NCBI RefSeq assembly: GCF_023130475.1
Contig: NZ_JAKHEX010000008.1
Location: forward strand, 1 to 64,000
DNA: 64,000 nucleotides
Source: Aciditerrimonas ferrireducens
Lineage (GTDB): Bacteria; Actinomycetota; Acidimicrobiia; Acidimicrobiales; UBA8190
Direction of reading: 5' to 3'
Shown here: positions 55,269 through 63,854 of the stretch, piece by piece
Layout of the letters: every line of letters starts with the position of its first letter
Numbering within the stretch: the first letter of the stretch is position 1
Position numbers and translations under genes: made by a program
The notes under the pieces: generated by a model
What the model saw: only the letters and a program-made list of their open reading frames with translations
Database searches by the model: none
Told to the model about the DNA's origin: nothing

Positions 55269-56854
55269 ACCGCCGAGGCACCCTCGGCCACGAGGGTCGC
55301 TGGCTGACGCCCCGGCGCTGGCTTTCGGTCCCCCCGGAGGAGGGTCACCGCCAGCAGGAAGGCCAGCGCACCGCCCAACGCCCCGGTCCGGAACGCCGTG
55401 TCGTAGCCTTGCACGGTCGCGCTGAGCAGCAGCGGGTGCAGATGCGACCCGGCGACCGACAAGGCGCCCTGCGCCGCCTGGACGGGGCCCTTGAGCGTCC
55501 CTGGGCCCCGCAGGAGGTGGCTGCGGGTGGCGCTGGCCGCCACCGTCACCAACGCGGCCAGGCCGAGCGAGCCGCCGACCTGCTGGCTGGTGTTCAGCAG
55601 GGCTGAGGCCAGGCCCTGCTGGTGGCTCTGGACGGAGGAGACGGCGTTCAAGGTGAGGGGAACGAACGCGAGGCCCATGCCCACCCCGACGCTCACCAGC
55701 GGGCCGAAGACGTCGAGGTAGGTGGCCGTGGCGTTGATCTGGGACAGCCACAGCAGGCCGCCGCCGACGAGCAGCGGGCCGACGATCACGAAGGGCCGGA
55801 CGCCGTGGCGGCGGACCAGGCGGGAGACGACCGCGCTGGTGAGGGCCACGCTGACCGGGATGGGCAAGTAGGCGACCCCGGCGAGCACGGGACTGTAGTG
55901 GAGCACGTCCTGGAGGAACTGGGTGAGGAAGTAGATCAGCGAGAGCATCGAGGCCCCGAGCAGCAGCATGACGCCGTAGCCGGCGGCCCGCCGACGGTGG
56001 CGGAGGAACCGAAGCGGGATCAAGGGCTCTGCAGTCGCCTGCTCGATCAGCACGAACGCGGTGAGGACCACCGCCGCGCCGACGAAGGCGCCGATGGTCC
56101 CGGGGGAGCCCCAGCCGGCGCTCGGTGCCCGGACCAGGCCGTAGACCAGGAGGGCCATGCCCCCCGAGATGGTCAGGGCCCCGGGCAGGTCCAGGCGCCT
56201 GGCCCCAACGGCCGGGCGGAGGCTGCGGGGGATGGCGCGCGGGGTGAGGGCCAAGACCAGGGTGGCGATGGGCACGTTCACGAAGAGAACCCATCGCCAG
56301 GAAGCCAGCTCGACCAGCAGACCCCCGAGGAGCAGGCCCAGGGCCCCGCCGGCGGCCGACATGGCGGCGTAGACGGCCATGGCCCGGTTCCGCTCATGAC
56401 CCTCCTCGAAGGTGCTGGCGACGAGGGCCAGGGCGGTGGGCGAGGCGATGGCGGCCCCGATGCCCTGGACGGCCCGGGCGCTGATCAGCCAGGCCTGGTC
56501 GGTGGCCAACCCCCCGAGCAGGGAGGCGGTGGCGAAGGCGGCGACGCCGACGGCGAACATGCGCCGGCGGCCGAAGAGGTCCCCCGTCCGACCGCCGAGC
56601 AGGAGCAGTCCGCCGAAGACCAGGACGTAGGCGTTGATCACCCAGGTCAGGTCGGTGCTGGAGAAGTGCAGGGCCCGCTGCATGGCCGGCAGTGCCACGT
56701 TCACGATGGTCAGGTCCAGCATGACCATGAGCTGGGCGGCGGCGATCACGACCAGCGCCAGCCGGTGGGGCCGCTCTGACCCGGCCGCCGTGGTCTTCTG
56801 CTCGGACGCCAGGGATCCTCGGGACGGGATCTCCAGCGGGTTGGATCGGCTCAT
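55241..56854 (-). CDS. MFS multidrug exporter (DHA2, EmrB/QacA type)
   Basis: A 537-residue, 14-helix transporter of the drug:H+ antiporter-2 family. It has VMLDLTIVNVALPAMQRALHF (motif D1), GGRTGDLFGRRRMF (motif A), GIGAAIASPTALALV and SAAGGALGLLLGGLL (motif C). The substrate is unknown; QacA/EmrB relatives export cationic or lipophilic compounds. ATG at 56854. An inverted repeat at 56922-56941 in its promoter region suggests local repression, but no regulator gene is adjacent. Confidence 0.85.
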   Translation of the reverse strand: MSRSNPLEIPSRGSLASEQKTTAAGSERPHRLALVVIAAAQLMVMLDLTIVNVALPAMQRALHFSSTDLTWVINAYVLVFGGLLLLGGRTGDLFGRRRMFAVGVAAFATASLLGGLATDQAWLISARAVQGIGAAIASPTALALVASTFEEGHERNRAMAVYAAMSAAGGALGLLLGGLLVELASWRWVLFVNVPIATLVLALTPRAIPRSLRPAVGARRLDLPGALTISGGMALLVYGLVRAPSAGWGSPGTIGAFVGAAVVLTAFVLIEQATAEPLIPLRFLRHRRRAAGYGVMLLLGASMLSLIYFLTQFLQDVLHYSPVLAGVAYLPIPVSVALTSAVVSRLVRRHGVRPFVIVGPLLVGGGLLWLSQINATATYLDVFGPLVSVGVGMGLAFVPLTLNAVSSVQSHQQGLASALLNTSQQVGGSLGLAALVTVAASATRSHLLRGPGTLKGPVQAAQGALSVAGSHLHPLLLSATVQGYDTAFRTGALGGALAFLLAVTLLRGDRKPAPGRQPATLVAEGASAVHHPGGRSG

Positions 56855-56921
56855 CGGGTCTGCGCTCCTTCGCCAGGGTCAAGGCCCGCCGCCTATCGGT
56901 GGCAGGCCCGCTGCCCATCAA

Positions 56922-56941
56922 ACCGTAGACTTGCCTACGGT
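56922..56941. promoter_or_regulatory. Inverted repeat upstream of the MFS exporter
   Basis: ACCGTAG (56922-56928) and CTACGGT (56935-56941) form a perfect 7-bp inverted repeat around six bases, 68 bases upstream of the MFS start. TA....T hexamers within it could be the -10 element. The symmetry fits a TetR- or PadR-type operator. Confidence 0.5.
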
Positions 56942-57070
56942 ATTCCGGGGTGGTCGCCAGGGACCCGGGCCGGTCCCGTCGCGACCCGGGACAGGACGAG
57001 CCGAGTCCTCTAGGGTGAGCGGCCAAGCGCAGGCGCCCGGACCCCGGGCCCGAGCACCCAGGAGCAGCCC

Positions 57071-58283
57071 ATGCGGATCGTCCTTCCCCCCGAGGCGGTA
57101 CCGAGCGCCTGGTACAACGTGGTGCCGGACCTCCCGGCCCCCCTCGAGCCCCCCTTGCACCCCGGCACGAGGCAGCCGGTGGGACCCGAGGACCTCGCCC
57201 CGCTGTTCCCCGAGGCCCTGATCCTCCAGGAGGTGACGAGCGACCCCTGGGTGGAGATCCCCGGGCCGGTCCTCGACGTGCTGCGCCTGTGGCGGCCCAC
57301 GCCCCTGGTCCGGGCCCGGCGCCTCGAGGCGGCCCTCGGCACCCCGGCCCGGATCTACTACAAGGACGAGTCGGTCTCCCCCGCCGGGTCCCACAAGCCG
57401 AACACGGCGGTGGCCCAGGCCTTCTACAACCAGCAGGCCGGCACCACCCGGCTCACCACCGAGACGGGGGCCGGCCAGTGGGGCTCGGCCCTGGCCTTCG
57501 CCTCGGCCCTCTTCGGGCTGGAGTGCAAGGTCTACATGGTCCGGGCCTCGTTCCAGCAGAAGCCCTACCGCCGGGTCCTCATGGAGACCTGGGGGGCCTC
57601 GGTCGTGCCCTCGCCGGTGGCCGACCCCGAGCACCCCGGCTCCCTGGGCACGGCCATCTCCGACGCCGTGGCCGACGCCGCCGGCCGGGCCGACACCCAC
57701 TACGCCCTGGGCTCGGTCCTCAACCACGTCCTGCTCCACCAGACGGTCATCGGCCTGGAGGCCAAGGAGCAGCTGGCCAAGGCCGGGGAGGCCCGACCGG
57801 ACCTCGTCATCGGGTCCTGCGGAGGCGGCTCGAACCTCGGCGGCCTGGCCCTGCCCTTCGTGCCCGACCCCGAGGTGGCGCTCCTGGCGGTCGAACCGGC
57901 CTCCTGCCCGACCCTGACCGCCGGCCGCTTCGACTACGACTTCGGGGACACCGCGGGCCTCACCCCCCTGCTCAGCATGTACACCCTGGGGCACGACTTC
58001 GTGCCGCCCGCCATCCACGCCGGCGGCCTGCGCTACCACGGCGACGCGCCGATCATCTCGAACCTGGTCCGGCACGGCCGCATGGGGGCCGTCGCCTACC
58101 CCCAGGGCAAGGTCTTCGAGGCCGCAGTGCTCTTCGCCCGGACCCAGGGCTCCGTGCCCGCCCCCGAGACCGCCCACGCGATTCGGGCGGCGATCGACGA
58201 GGCCCTGCGCTGCAAGGAGACCGGTGAGGAGCGGGTCATCCTGTTCTCCTACTCGGGCCACGGCCCGCCTGCCCGACGCCTAG
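57071..58283 (+). CDS. TrpB2-like tryptophan synthase beta chain, apparent end frameshift
   Basis: A PLP enzyme of the TrpB2 branch: [25 protein letters not shown] has the Schiff-base Lys and the N-terminal extension typical of TrpB2, [22 protein letters not shown] follows, and [16 protein letters not shown] is the phosphate loop. The catalytic Glu is in EPASCPTL. TrpB2 turns indole and serine (or O-phosphoserine) into tryptophan. The frame as given runs past ILFSYSGHG into 130 residues of random sequence across the antisense marC gene. Removing one base at the CCC at 58264-58266 gives RLPDA and a TAG at 58283, a family-like end at about 404 residues. ATG 57071 follows AGGAG; a TAGGGT hexamer is near 57012. 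Confidence 0.8.
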
Positions 58284-58325
58284 GCCGCCCGGTCCCCCAG
58301 CCGGGAGCGTGCGAGCCGGGTCGGC

Positions 58326-58925
58326 TCAGACCCCGTGCTGGGCCCAGTAGAGGGCGCCGGTGGCCGTCATCTGCACGGCGATGGCCGCGAGCAGCAGCCC
58401 GACGATGCGGGAGAGCAGCTCGATCCCGTTGTCGCCCAGCAGCCGCCCGACCCCATGGGCGAAGCGGAGGGCCAGGTAGACCGCCACGAGAACAGCCAGG
58501 ACGGCGAGGAGCACCTCGGCCACCTGGCCCGCCCCTCGGGCCCGTTGGACGTAGACCATGGTGGCGGCGATGGCCCCCGGCCCCGCCAGCAGGGGCGTGC
58601 CGAGGGGGACCAGGGCCACGTTCACCCCGTCGGCCTCCGGGGCGTGCCCCTGGCCCCGAGGCTGGAGGAGCTCCAAGGCGGCGAGGACCAAGATGAAGCC
58701 CCCGGCGACCTCCAAGGAGGCCACCGAGATCCCAAGGGCCCGCAGGATGGCCTGGCCGAAGAGGGCGAAGGCGTAGATGACCACGCCGGCCACCGCCGAG
58801 GCCTGCCAGGCGGCCTGCCGGCGGGTCTCGGGTCGGCGGCGGGTCAGGGCCAAGAAGACCGGCACGTTCCCCACCGGGTCGGTCACGACCAGCAAGGTGA
58901 CCAGGGCCTCGGCGAAGAGCTCCAC
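58326..58925 (-). CDS. MarC-family (UPF0056) membrane protein
   Basis: A 199-residue protein with six membrane helices. [18 protein letters not shown] and [18 protein letters not shown] carry the two D/PxGxxP loop motifs that define the MarC/NAAT family. Its transport role is not settled; some archaeal members take up neutral amino acids. The start is GTG 58925, seven bases after TAGACT (58933-58938), a leaderless arrangement. Confidence 0.88.
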   Translation of the reverse strand: MELFAEALVTLLVVTDPVGNVPVFLALTRRRPETRRQAAWQASAVAGVVIYAFALFGQAILRALGISVASLEVAGGFILVLAALELLQPRGQGHAPEADGVNVALVPLGTPLLAGPGAIAATMVYVQRARGAGQVAEVLLAVLAVLVAVYLALRFAHGVGRLLGDNGIELLSRIVGLLLAAIAVQMTATGALYWAQHGV

Positions 58926-58932
58926 GCCGGGC

Positions 58933-58938
58933 AGTCTA
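58933..58938 (-). promoter_or_regulatory. TAGACT -10 element, leaderless start of marC
   Basis: The minus-strand hexamer TAGACT ends seven bases before the GTG at 58925 with no ribosome site between. Confidence 0.55.
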
Positions 58939-59190
58939 CGGACGCCCCTCAGCAGCCTCAGGGAACCAGGCGTCGTCGACCGGAGGGCCGAGCTGCCAGC
59001 AACTTCGAAGGCCCGTCACAGGGCCGCCTCAAGGCCACCCGGTTGGATGGGCCGTGGCCACCCCAGATGGGTGGCCCCTCGCAGGGCCGGGACCGCCGGC
59101 GCCTCCCGACCCCATCGTCCGGCGGCCCCACCCTGCGAGGCGGTCCACGACCCAAACCGCCCACGACCCGAAAAAAGAAGGGAGCAGCCC

Positions 59191-59457
59191 ATGCGTCTTC
59201 GACCCACCCACCTGCTCAGCAGCCTCGCCGTCGCCGGCGCCCTCGCCGGCGGCATCGTGGCCGGCGCCCAGAGCGCGCCGGCCGCCGCCACCGCGTCCCA
59301 GGTCCTCTCGACCAGCTCGGGCACGACCTCCAGCGGGACGAGCAGCACCGGCTCGAGCACCTCGAGCGCCGGTTCCAGCGGCTCGAGTTCCTCCAGCTCA
59401 GGCTCCTCGAACTCGGGTTCCTCGACCACTCCGTGTTCGCAGCACACCGCCAGCTGA
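59191..59457 (+). CDS. Small secreted Ser-rich protein
   Basis: An 88-residue protein. The first 35 residues are a signal peptide (RPTHLLSSLAVAGALAGGIVAGAQ, cleavage after AAATA). The mature part is nearly all Ser, Thr and Gly (SSGTTSSGTSSTGSS) and ends PCSQHTAS with a single Cys. ATG at 59191 follows GGGAG after an A-rich run. Such low-complexity tails are often O-glycosylated surface spacers; no function can be assigned. The 265 bases upstream hold no gene I can support. Confidence 0.65.
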   Translation: MRLRPTHLLSSLAVAGALAGGIVAGAQSAPAAATASQVLSTSSGTTSSGTSSTGSSTSSAGSSGSSSSSSGSSNSGSSTTPCSQHTAS

Positions 59458-59559
59458 CCCAGCTGGCTCGACCGGTGGGGCCGGCGCCGGGGACCCGGGC
59501 GCGGCGCCGGCCCGCCGGCAGGGTTCGACCCCTGCCGGGCGGCTCGCTAGCGTGACGCC

Positions 59560-59632
59560 GGGCCGCTAGCTCATCCGGTAGAGCAGGGGACTTTTAATCC
59601 CAAGGTGCGGGGTTCGAGGCCCCGGCGGCCCA
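59560..59632 (+). tRNA. tRNA-Lys (anticodon TTT)
   Basis: The 73-base cloverleaf has acceptor GGGCCGC/GCGGCCC, D arm with AGCTCATCCGGTAGAGC, anticodon loop CTTTTAA (anticodon TTT, codons AAA/AAG, Lys) and T arm CGGGGTTCGAGGCCCCG; the discriminator base is A and CCA is not encoded. An integrase fragment follows 97 bases downstream, so this tRNA has served as an integration site. Confidence 0.95.
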
Positions 59633-59728
59633 CGGGTGAAAGCCCAGGTGAGCGGCTCGGAGGAAGTGTGTCGCCCTTTGGGCGTAGGGTGGGATCCAAC
59701 ACCAAACCCAACAACCTTGGGGGCGGGG

Positions 59729-59842
59729 GTGCCAGGGAGCCTGCGCCAGCGACAGGCGGGCGTGTGGGAGCTGCGGGTCTCCCTCGGACGGGACGCCAGT
59801 GGCCGGGTGCGGCACGTCGCTGGGGGCCTACCACGACGGTGA
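59729..59842 (+). pseudogene. Integrase N-terminal fragment
   Basis: From GTG 59729 the peptide PGSLRQRQAGVWELRVSLGRDASGRVRHV is the arm-binding N-terminal domain of phage tyrosine integrases (GS.R.R..G.WE.RVS.GRD...G.). The frame ends at a stop after GGLPRR with no core or catalytic domain. Located 97 bases from the 3' end of tRNA-Lys, it marks the left end of a decayed integrated element. Confidence 0.65.
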
Positions 59843-59924
59843 ACGACGCCCTGGCAGGCTGGGTGCTTGACGCACCGAGCCGGCGACCGGGCCGTGGGGT
59901 TCCACCCGTCTGCCGAACACCGGT

Positions 59925-60082
59925 TTACGGGAGGAAGTCCGAGCCGTCCTCCGGAGGCTGCTGGACGAGCTCGAGGACGAGCTCGGTCCGCCGGACCCCA
60001 CCATGGTGGACGAGGTGGAGGCCATGCTGGCGAACCTGGAGCAGCGGGCCCGCCGCGCTCCGAAGCCCCGTGCCGCGGGATG
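59925..60082 (+). pseudogene. Antitoxin-like fragment without start codon
   Basis: The frame reads LREEVRAVLRRLLDELEDE, then LGPPDPTMVDEVEAMLANLEQRARRAP and a stop. Composition and codon use are coding-like, and the helical, acidic pattern fits the toxin-binding tail of a small antitoxin. The frame is closed by a TGA upstream and no start codon lies between, so only the 3' part of the gene remains. It directly precedes a PIN-domain fragment. Confidence 0.4.
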
Positions 60083-60086
60083 AGCC

Positions 60087-60330
60087 GCCGGTCGGTCCGG
60101 TAGCCGCCCTCGACGCCGAGGCGGTCGCGGTGCTCGCCAGCCCGATGGAGCGCGGCTCCGCGTCTCGGCGGACACGGGCCGTCCTCCAGGCCATCGAGCG
60201 TCGGGGGGCGTCGCCGTCGTGCCGGCGGCCGCAACACAAACGGCCGCAGCGGTAATCCTCAGCGGGGACGCCCACGACCTCGGTCGCTTGTCGTCCAGCT
60301 TCACGAACGTGGCCATACGAGGGCTCCGAG
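60087..60330 (+). pseudogene. PIN-domain toxin remnant
   Basis: One frame gives VAALDAEAVAVLASP and RTRAVLQAIERRG, the first strand of a PIN nuclease with its catalytic Asp. After a frameshift near 60208 the reading continues VAVVPA and then AAVILSGDAHDLGRLSSSFTNVAI, the last conserved PIN strand (ILTSD..DL..L). About 70 middle residues with the second acidic cluster are missing. It is an inactivated VapC-type toxin with an internal deletion. Confidence 0.55.
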
Positions 60331-60549
60331 AGCATCGGAACACGCTCGACGGGGGCATCGGCTTTCGCTCGTTCATGAAAGAGCTCGAAACCACGACCCC
60401 GGCCAGGCGGTTCGTGGGGACGTGTACTTCTCCTTGGCCGCCTTCAAGCGGAACCGGAACCGGCCGGGGACAACGGCGGACCTCCAGGCGGGCCGGGGCT
60501 GGACCACCCTGACGCCGCTGCCGGAGGTTCCCTCTCGCGGCGCCGACCG

Positions 60550-60935
60550 ATGGCAGCGACCGACGTGAACTCGTCCGCACTCGTGAAGCTCGCCGTCCGT
60601 GAGCCGCAGTTCGACGCGCTCTGGAAACATCTCCGCCGGCGGCGACCACTGGTTTCGAGCGCCCTGGCACGCACGGGAGCGCTGCCAGCCCTCCTGCCCG
60701 GCGGCGGGCCTGCCGTGGCGGCCGAGTCCTCGCTCGGGTGAGCCTCGTGCGGATCAACGACCGGATCCCCAAGCTGGCTGCGACGCTCCTTTCTCTCGAC
60801 CGGCGTTCCCTCGATGCCATCCACCTGGCCAGCGCCACCCGCCTCGGCACCGATCTCGGCGACATCGAGACCGACGACGAGCGGCTGGCTCCCGCGGCCC
60901 AGTCCACGGGGTACACGGCGTCCTCATCACACTGA
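60550..60935 (+). pseudogene. VapC-like PIN toxin, single-base frameshift
   Basis: ATG 60550 opens MAATDVNSSALVKLAVREPQ with the first catalytic Asp. The frame breaks near 60725 where one base is missing. The second frame resumes VLARVSLVRINDRIPKLAAT, SLDAIHLASATRLGTDLGD (second Asp) and ETDDERLAPAAQSTGYT, stopping at 60935. Apart from the frameshift the PIN domain is full length, about 128 residues. The region before it (60330-60549) gives only broken Phd-like stretches such as GIGFRSFMKELE. Confidence 0.6.
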
Positions 60936-61176
60936 CTGGCTTCTCCGGCACGAGGGGCTGACAGGATGCCCCGACACGCTGGCGGGACACTCGTCGAGCC
61001 CGGGCACGGGGACCGCCCCCGGCGACTGGAAGAAGGCCGGACGCAGCACGCATCTCGGCGATCTCCGTCCAGGGTCCTGGCCTGCACACAAACCCCGGTC
61101 ACCGACCACGGTTTCGCTCGATGGGCGGGTGCCGCTTCGCCATCCCGAGCGCGGGAGACTGACCGACGACCCCCGG

Positions 61177-61422
61177 TCACGTCGCGGTCCCGCTCCGATG
61201 CCCGAGCCGCTCAGCGATCCAGACCTTGATGACCGACTGACGGGTCAGCCCGAGGCGCTTCGCCTCTCGGTCGAGCTTCTCAACCATCCACGCGGGGAAG
61301 TCGACATCCACCCGCCGTTGCTCCAAACCGGCGCGCCGCGCGGCGGGAAGGTCGAGGACCGGCGTCACGTCGTCGCCTGCATCGAAACGCTCGTCGAACT
61401 CCTCGGTGCTCATCTTCTTCAT
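61177..61422 (-). CDS. BrnA-like ribbon-helix-helix antitoxin
   Basis: An 81-residue intact antitoxin. It has an acidic leader (MSTEEFDERFDAGDD), then RRVDVDFPAWMVEKLDREAKRLGLTRQSVIKVWIAERL over residues about 36-72, the strand-helix-helix core of CopG/BrnA proteins. ATG at 61422 lies directly after the end of a broken BrnT-like toxin, matching the toxin-first order. It may persist as an orphan antitoxin. Confidence 0.7.
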   Translation of the reverse strand: MKKMSTEEFDERFDAGDDVTPVLDLPAARRAGLEQRRVDVDFPAWMVEKLDREAKRLGLTRQSVIKVWIAERLGHRSGTAT

Positions 61423-61545
61423 CGATCTTCACCTCTTCGCTCCGTGAGCGCCGCACCGAGATGATCCGGACTCGGGTCCCGCGGTAGGCGACCACCGGAC
61501 CTCGATCCACCGCGGAGCCGCGTGCTGATCGGGGTCGTGCATCCA
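61423..61545 (-). pseudogene. Broken BrnT-like toxin fragment
   Basis: Two minus frames hold pieces of one BrnT-type toxin: DPDQHAAPRWIEVRWS, and after a shift VVAYRGTRVRIISVRRSRSEEVK, the RIIS.RR...E end of BrnT. Neither frame has a start near the expected place, and the second runs into the antitoxin gene without a stop. The N-terminal third is not found upstream. Confidence 0.5.
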
Positions 61546-62349
61546 GCAAAAAGGGCCCCGTGTCCAGTTGGGGGGATAGCTGTGTTCTCGGAAGCGTTTC
61601 CCACGAACAGAGGGGCGCTTTCTGTGAGGTCAGTATCGCGCGGGTTCGGTCGGCTGGCGGCGACCTTCGACGAACCGAACCTGGTGGCCAACGCCGTCCT
61701 GCTGCCAGCAGCTTCTCGGTCAAGATCGCACCGACGGACCCGGTGGCGTCGATGACGACCACTGTCGTCGCGGCGGCAACGACCGCGAAGTTGTGGGTGG
61801 CGGGTTGGTATCCGCACCAATGACGAACTCCAACTCGTCTGACACGGTAAGACTGATCGCAACCACTCCTTCTTGAGGGGGACGTCGTGATCGGCGTCGA
61901 CCCGGGAAGCTCACCTCGAGGCAGGCCTGGAGCGGGCCACGACTCCAAGCCACGTGCCGGGCAAGCTTCTCATCAAGCCAGCGAGGTGGACAACCGGGTC
62001 GATTCCGTCAACTACGCACCTGGCGACGCCGCACCCTGTCGCAGCCAGCCCCAGGCCGGCCACCACCAGACTCACAGGCGATGCAATCAATGCGTCAATC
62101 AGCCCTATGGACAACCACGTGGGGATGCGACGGACGGCATGCATGCCCAGGACGGTCAGCCCGAAAGGCGCGAAGATCCGAAGCTTGCGGTGGAGGTGAC
62201 ATCGTGTGTTCGAGCGGCTCCGCTCCACAGATCCGGCGTTTGTCCTGGTCAAGGGCTCTGCGGGGGGCCGTGCATGGGGGCACGCGCCTACTCAGGTGCT
62301 GCACTCTGGCGATACTCGCTACGTCCTCCCGTCAGGGGGGTTACGACGC
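61546..62349. other. Stretch without a recognisable gene, one membrane-like frame
   Basis: About 800 bases of lower G+C than the rest of the window. On the minus strand a GAAGGAG motif near 61870 precedes MVAISLTVSDELEFVIGAD, which soon loses coding character. Another minus frame (61911-62252) contains hydrophobic stretches (LSIGLIDALIASPVSLVVAGLGLAA) that could be a membrane-protein remnant. I cannot name either, and treat the stretch as decayed island DNA. Confidence 0.35.
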
Positions 62350-62784
62350 TCACCGTGGTCCCAGCTCGGCCAAAAGCGTCTCGACCGTCCAGGTCGGGCA
62401 GCCACAGCCCAAGAAGTCATGGTCGCCGGTCAGGATCCCAATGCCAAGCGCAAGGGCTAGGGCGACCGGTGCCCAGTCCGCGGGGTCGCGTGGGACACGG
62501 CGCCGGGCGGTGGCCTCCATGTGCTCGTAGAACCGGCGCGCCACGATCTCGATGGCGTCACCTTCGACGAATGCACGAACCACACCCGGCAGCTCCTCTC
62601 CCTGGACGTCGGTCAGCCGGCCTTGGTCGACGATCACCGCGACGCGCTTTTCGATCTCGTGGCGCGCTTTGTCCCACTGGTCTTCGGCCACCAGGCAGTG
62701 CAACTCTGGCCGAGCGAAGAGCTCGCGGCCTCGACGGCGGAGTAATTCGGCCACGAGCACGCTGGCATCGACGACGACGATCAC
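62350..62784 (-). CDS. PIN-domain toxin (VapC-like)
   Basis: A 144-residue intact PIN nuclease: VVVDASVLVAELL has the first Asp, RDPADWAPVALALALGIGILTGDHDFLG the last acidic cluster. VapC-type toxins cleave tRNA or rRNA. The GTG start at 62784 overlaps the antitoxin stop (GTGA), giving the usual antitoxin-toxin order. It is the only complete PIN toxin in this island. Confidence 0.8.
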   Translation of the reverse strand: MIVVVDASVLVAELLRRRGRELFARPELHCLVAEDQWDKARHEIEKRVAVIVDQGRLTDVQGEELPGVVRAFVEGDAIEIVARRFYEHMEATARRRVPRDPADWAPVALALALGIGILTGDHDFLGCGCPTWTVETLLAELGPR

Positions 62785-63038
62785 CCCGGGAGTGCCCGAC
62801 GCAGATCGAAGAGCGCGGACAGCTCGTCTTCGGTCATGCCCGTCTGGGCGAGAATCGCTTCGACTGAGCGCCCGAGCTGCTCGAGGGCTCGCGTCGCCTG
62901 TTCCCTGTCGGCTTCGACGGGGATGTAGAAACCGATCACCTGGCCGTGCTTGCTCACCGCCACCGGATCGGGTCCCGAAAGGTACATGGTGGCGTGATCC
63001 CGGAACTCCCGGACGCCGACGTTCTTCAACTTCGCCAC
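62781..63038 (-). CDS. Phd/YefM-type antitoxin
   Basis: An 85-residue antitoxin. The N-terminal DNA-binding part is KLKNVGVREFRDHATMYLSG followed by DPVAVSKHGQVIGFYIPV, the Phd/YefM pattern. The C-terminal helices (ATRALEQLGRSVEAILAQTG, ELSALFDLRRAL) should wrap the PIN toxin. GTG 63038 has GAGGTG six bases upstream. Start and ribosome site lie within the repeats at 63040-63058, so autorepression is likely. Confidence 0.8.
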   Translation of the reverse strand: MAKLKNVGVREFRDHATMYLSGPDPVAVSKHGQVIGFYIPVEADREQATRALEQLGRSVEAILAQTGMTEDELSALFDLRRALPG

Positions 63039-63039
63039 T

Positions 63040-63058
63040 GTGGTCACCTCGTGGTCAC
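63040..63058 (-). promoter_or_regulatory. Direct-repeat operator of the Phd/PIN pair
   Basis: GTGGTCAC occurs at 63040-63047 and again at 63051-63058, an 11-base period. On the minus strand a TATCAT hexamer lies just upstream (about 63057-63066). Repeats spaced by one helical turn next to the -10 fit cooperative binding of Phd dimers. Confidence 0.5.
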
Positions 63059-63206
63059 ATGATAGCGTGCGCCGGGTGCTCCGAGCCATGTCGTCGCCCG
63101 TGCCCCACCCATGGCCTTCTTCGTCGGGGACGCCTCGCCGGAGCTGTGAACCACCCTGGGCCTGGTGGAGGCTCCGAGCTCCCAGGAAAGACGGGCAGAC
63201 GACCCC

Positions 63207-63854
63207 CTACGACGCGAGCGCCGCCACGACCCCGGCGGGCACCGGGTCCATGGCGCAGGTGGCCACGACCTGGCCGACTTGGACGCTGAGGCCCAGCTGG
63301 CAGGCCGAGAGGAACGGGTCGATCCCCAGGTCCACCCGGAGCAGGGGCAGGACCGGGGTCTGGAGCACCAGCTGATCCCCGTCCTCGACCGCCACCTGGA
63401 CGGCGACCGGCACCCCGAGCACGTCGGTCTCCGCGACCCCCCGCCCGGGGAGCTCCACCGGGTGGCCGAGGGCGGCGCTCAGCTCGTCTTGGGTGACCAC
63501 GGCCCTGGCGTCGGCCGACCCGATGGCCTCGATGGAGAGCCGGTGGTCCTCCAGGAGCTGTCGGCGCCCGATCCGGACGTCGTGGAGCTGCACGGTGACC
63601 TGCTCGAGGGTCAGGCCGTGGACCGGCACGTCCTCGAGCGTCGCCCGCACCTCGGGCACCTCGCCCTGGACGAGCAGGTGGCCGAGCACCGGGAACCCCC
63701 CGAGGTCGACCGTCGCCCGGGCTGCCCCCGTCGCCTGCTCAGCCCGGCGAGCGAGGACCTGGTCAGCCAGGTGGGTAGCCACGGCGTTTCCGGCGACCAG
63801 CAGCCCGCCGAGCAGCACGACGACGAGGACCAGCCGGCGCAGCAGGCGGCTCAC
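63207..63854 (-). CDS. DUF2993 (LmeA-like) envelope protein
   Basis: A 215-residue protein with an N-terminal membrane anchor or signal (LLRRLVLVVVLLGGLLVAGNAVA) and a DUF2993 domain: LGGFPVLGHLLVQGEVPEVRATLEDVPV and VRIGRRQLLEDHRLSIEAI, ending in VPAGVVAALAS. Mycobacterial LmeA of this family binds phospholipids and acts in lipomannan maturation at the outer face of the membrane. GTG at 63854 overlaps the stop of the next gene upstream. Confidence 0.78.
   Translation of the reverse strand: MSRLLRRLVLVVVLLGGLLVAGNAVATHLADQVLARRAEQATGAARATVDLGGFPVLGHLLVQGEVPEVRATLEDVPVHGLTLEQVTVQLHDVRIGRRQLLEDHRLSIEAIGSADARAVVTQDELSAALGHPVELPGRGVAETDVLGVPVAVQVAVEDGDQLVLQTPVLPLLRVDLGIDPFLSACQLGLSVQVGQVVATCAMDPVPAGVVAALAS

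Noticed and set aside
58926-59190. A riboswitch before the Ser-rich secreted protein
   Set aside because: The region is GGCC-rich with many possible pairings, but I could not match it to any known riboswitch core.
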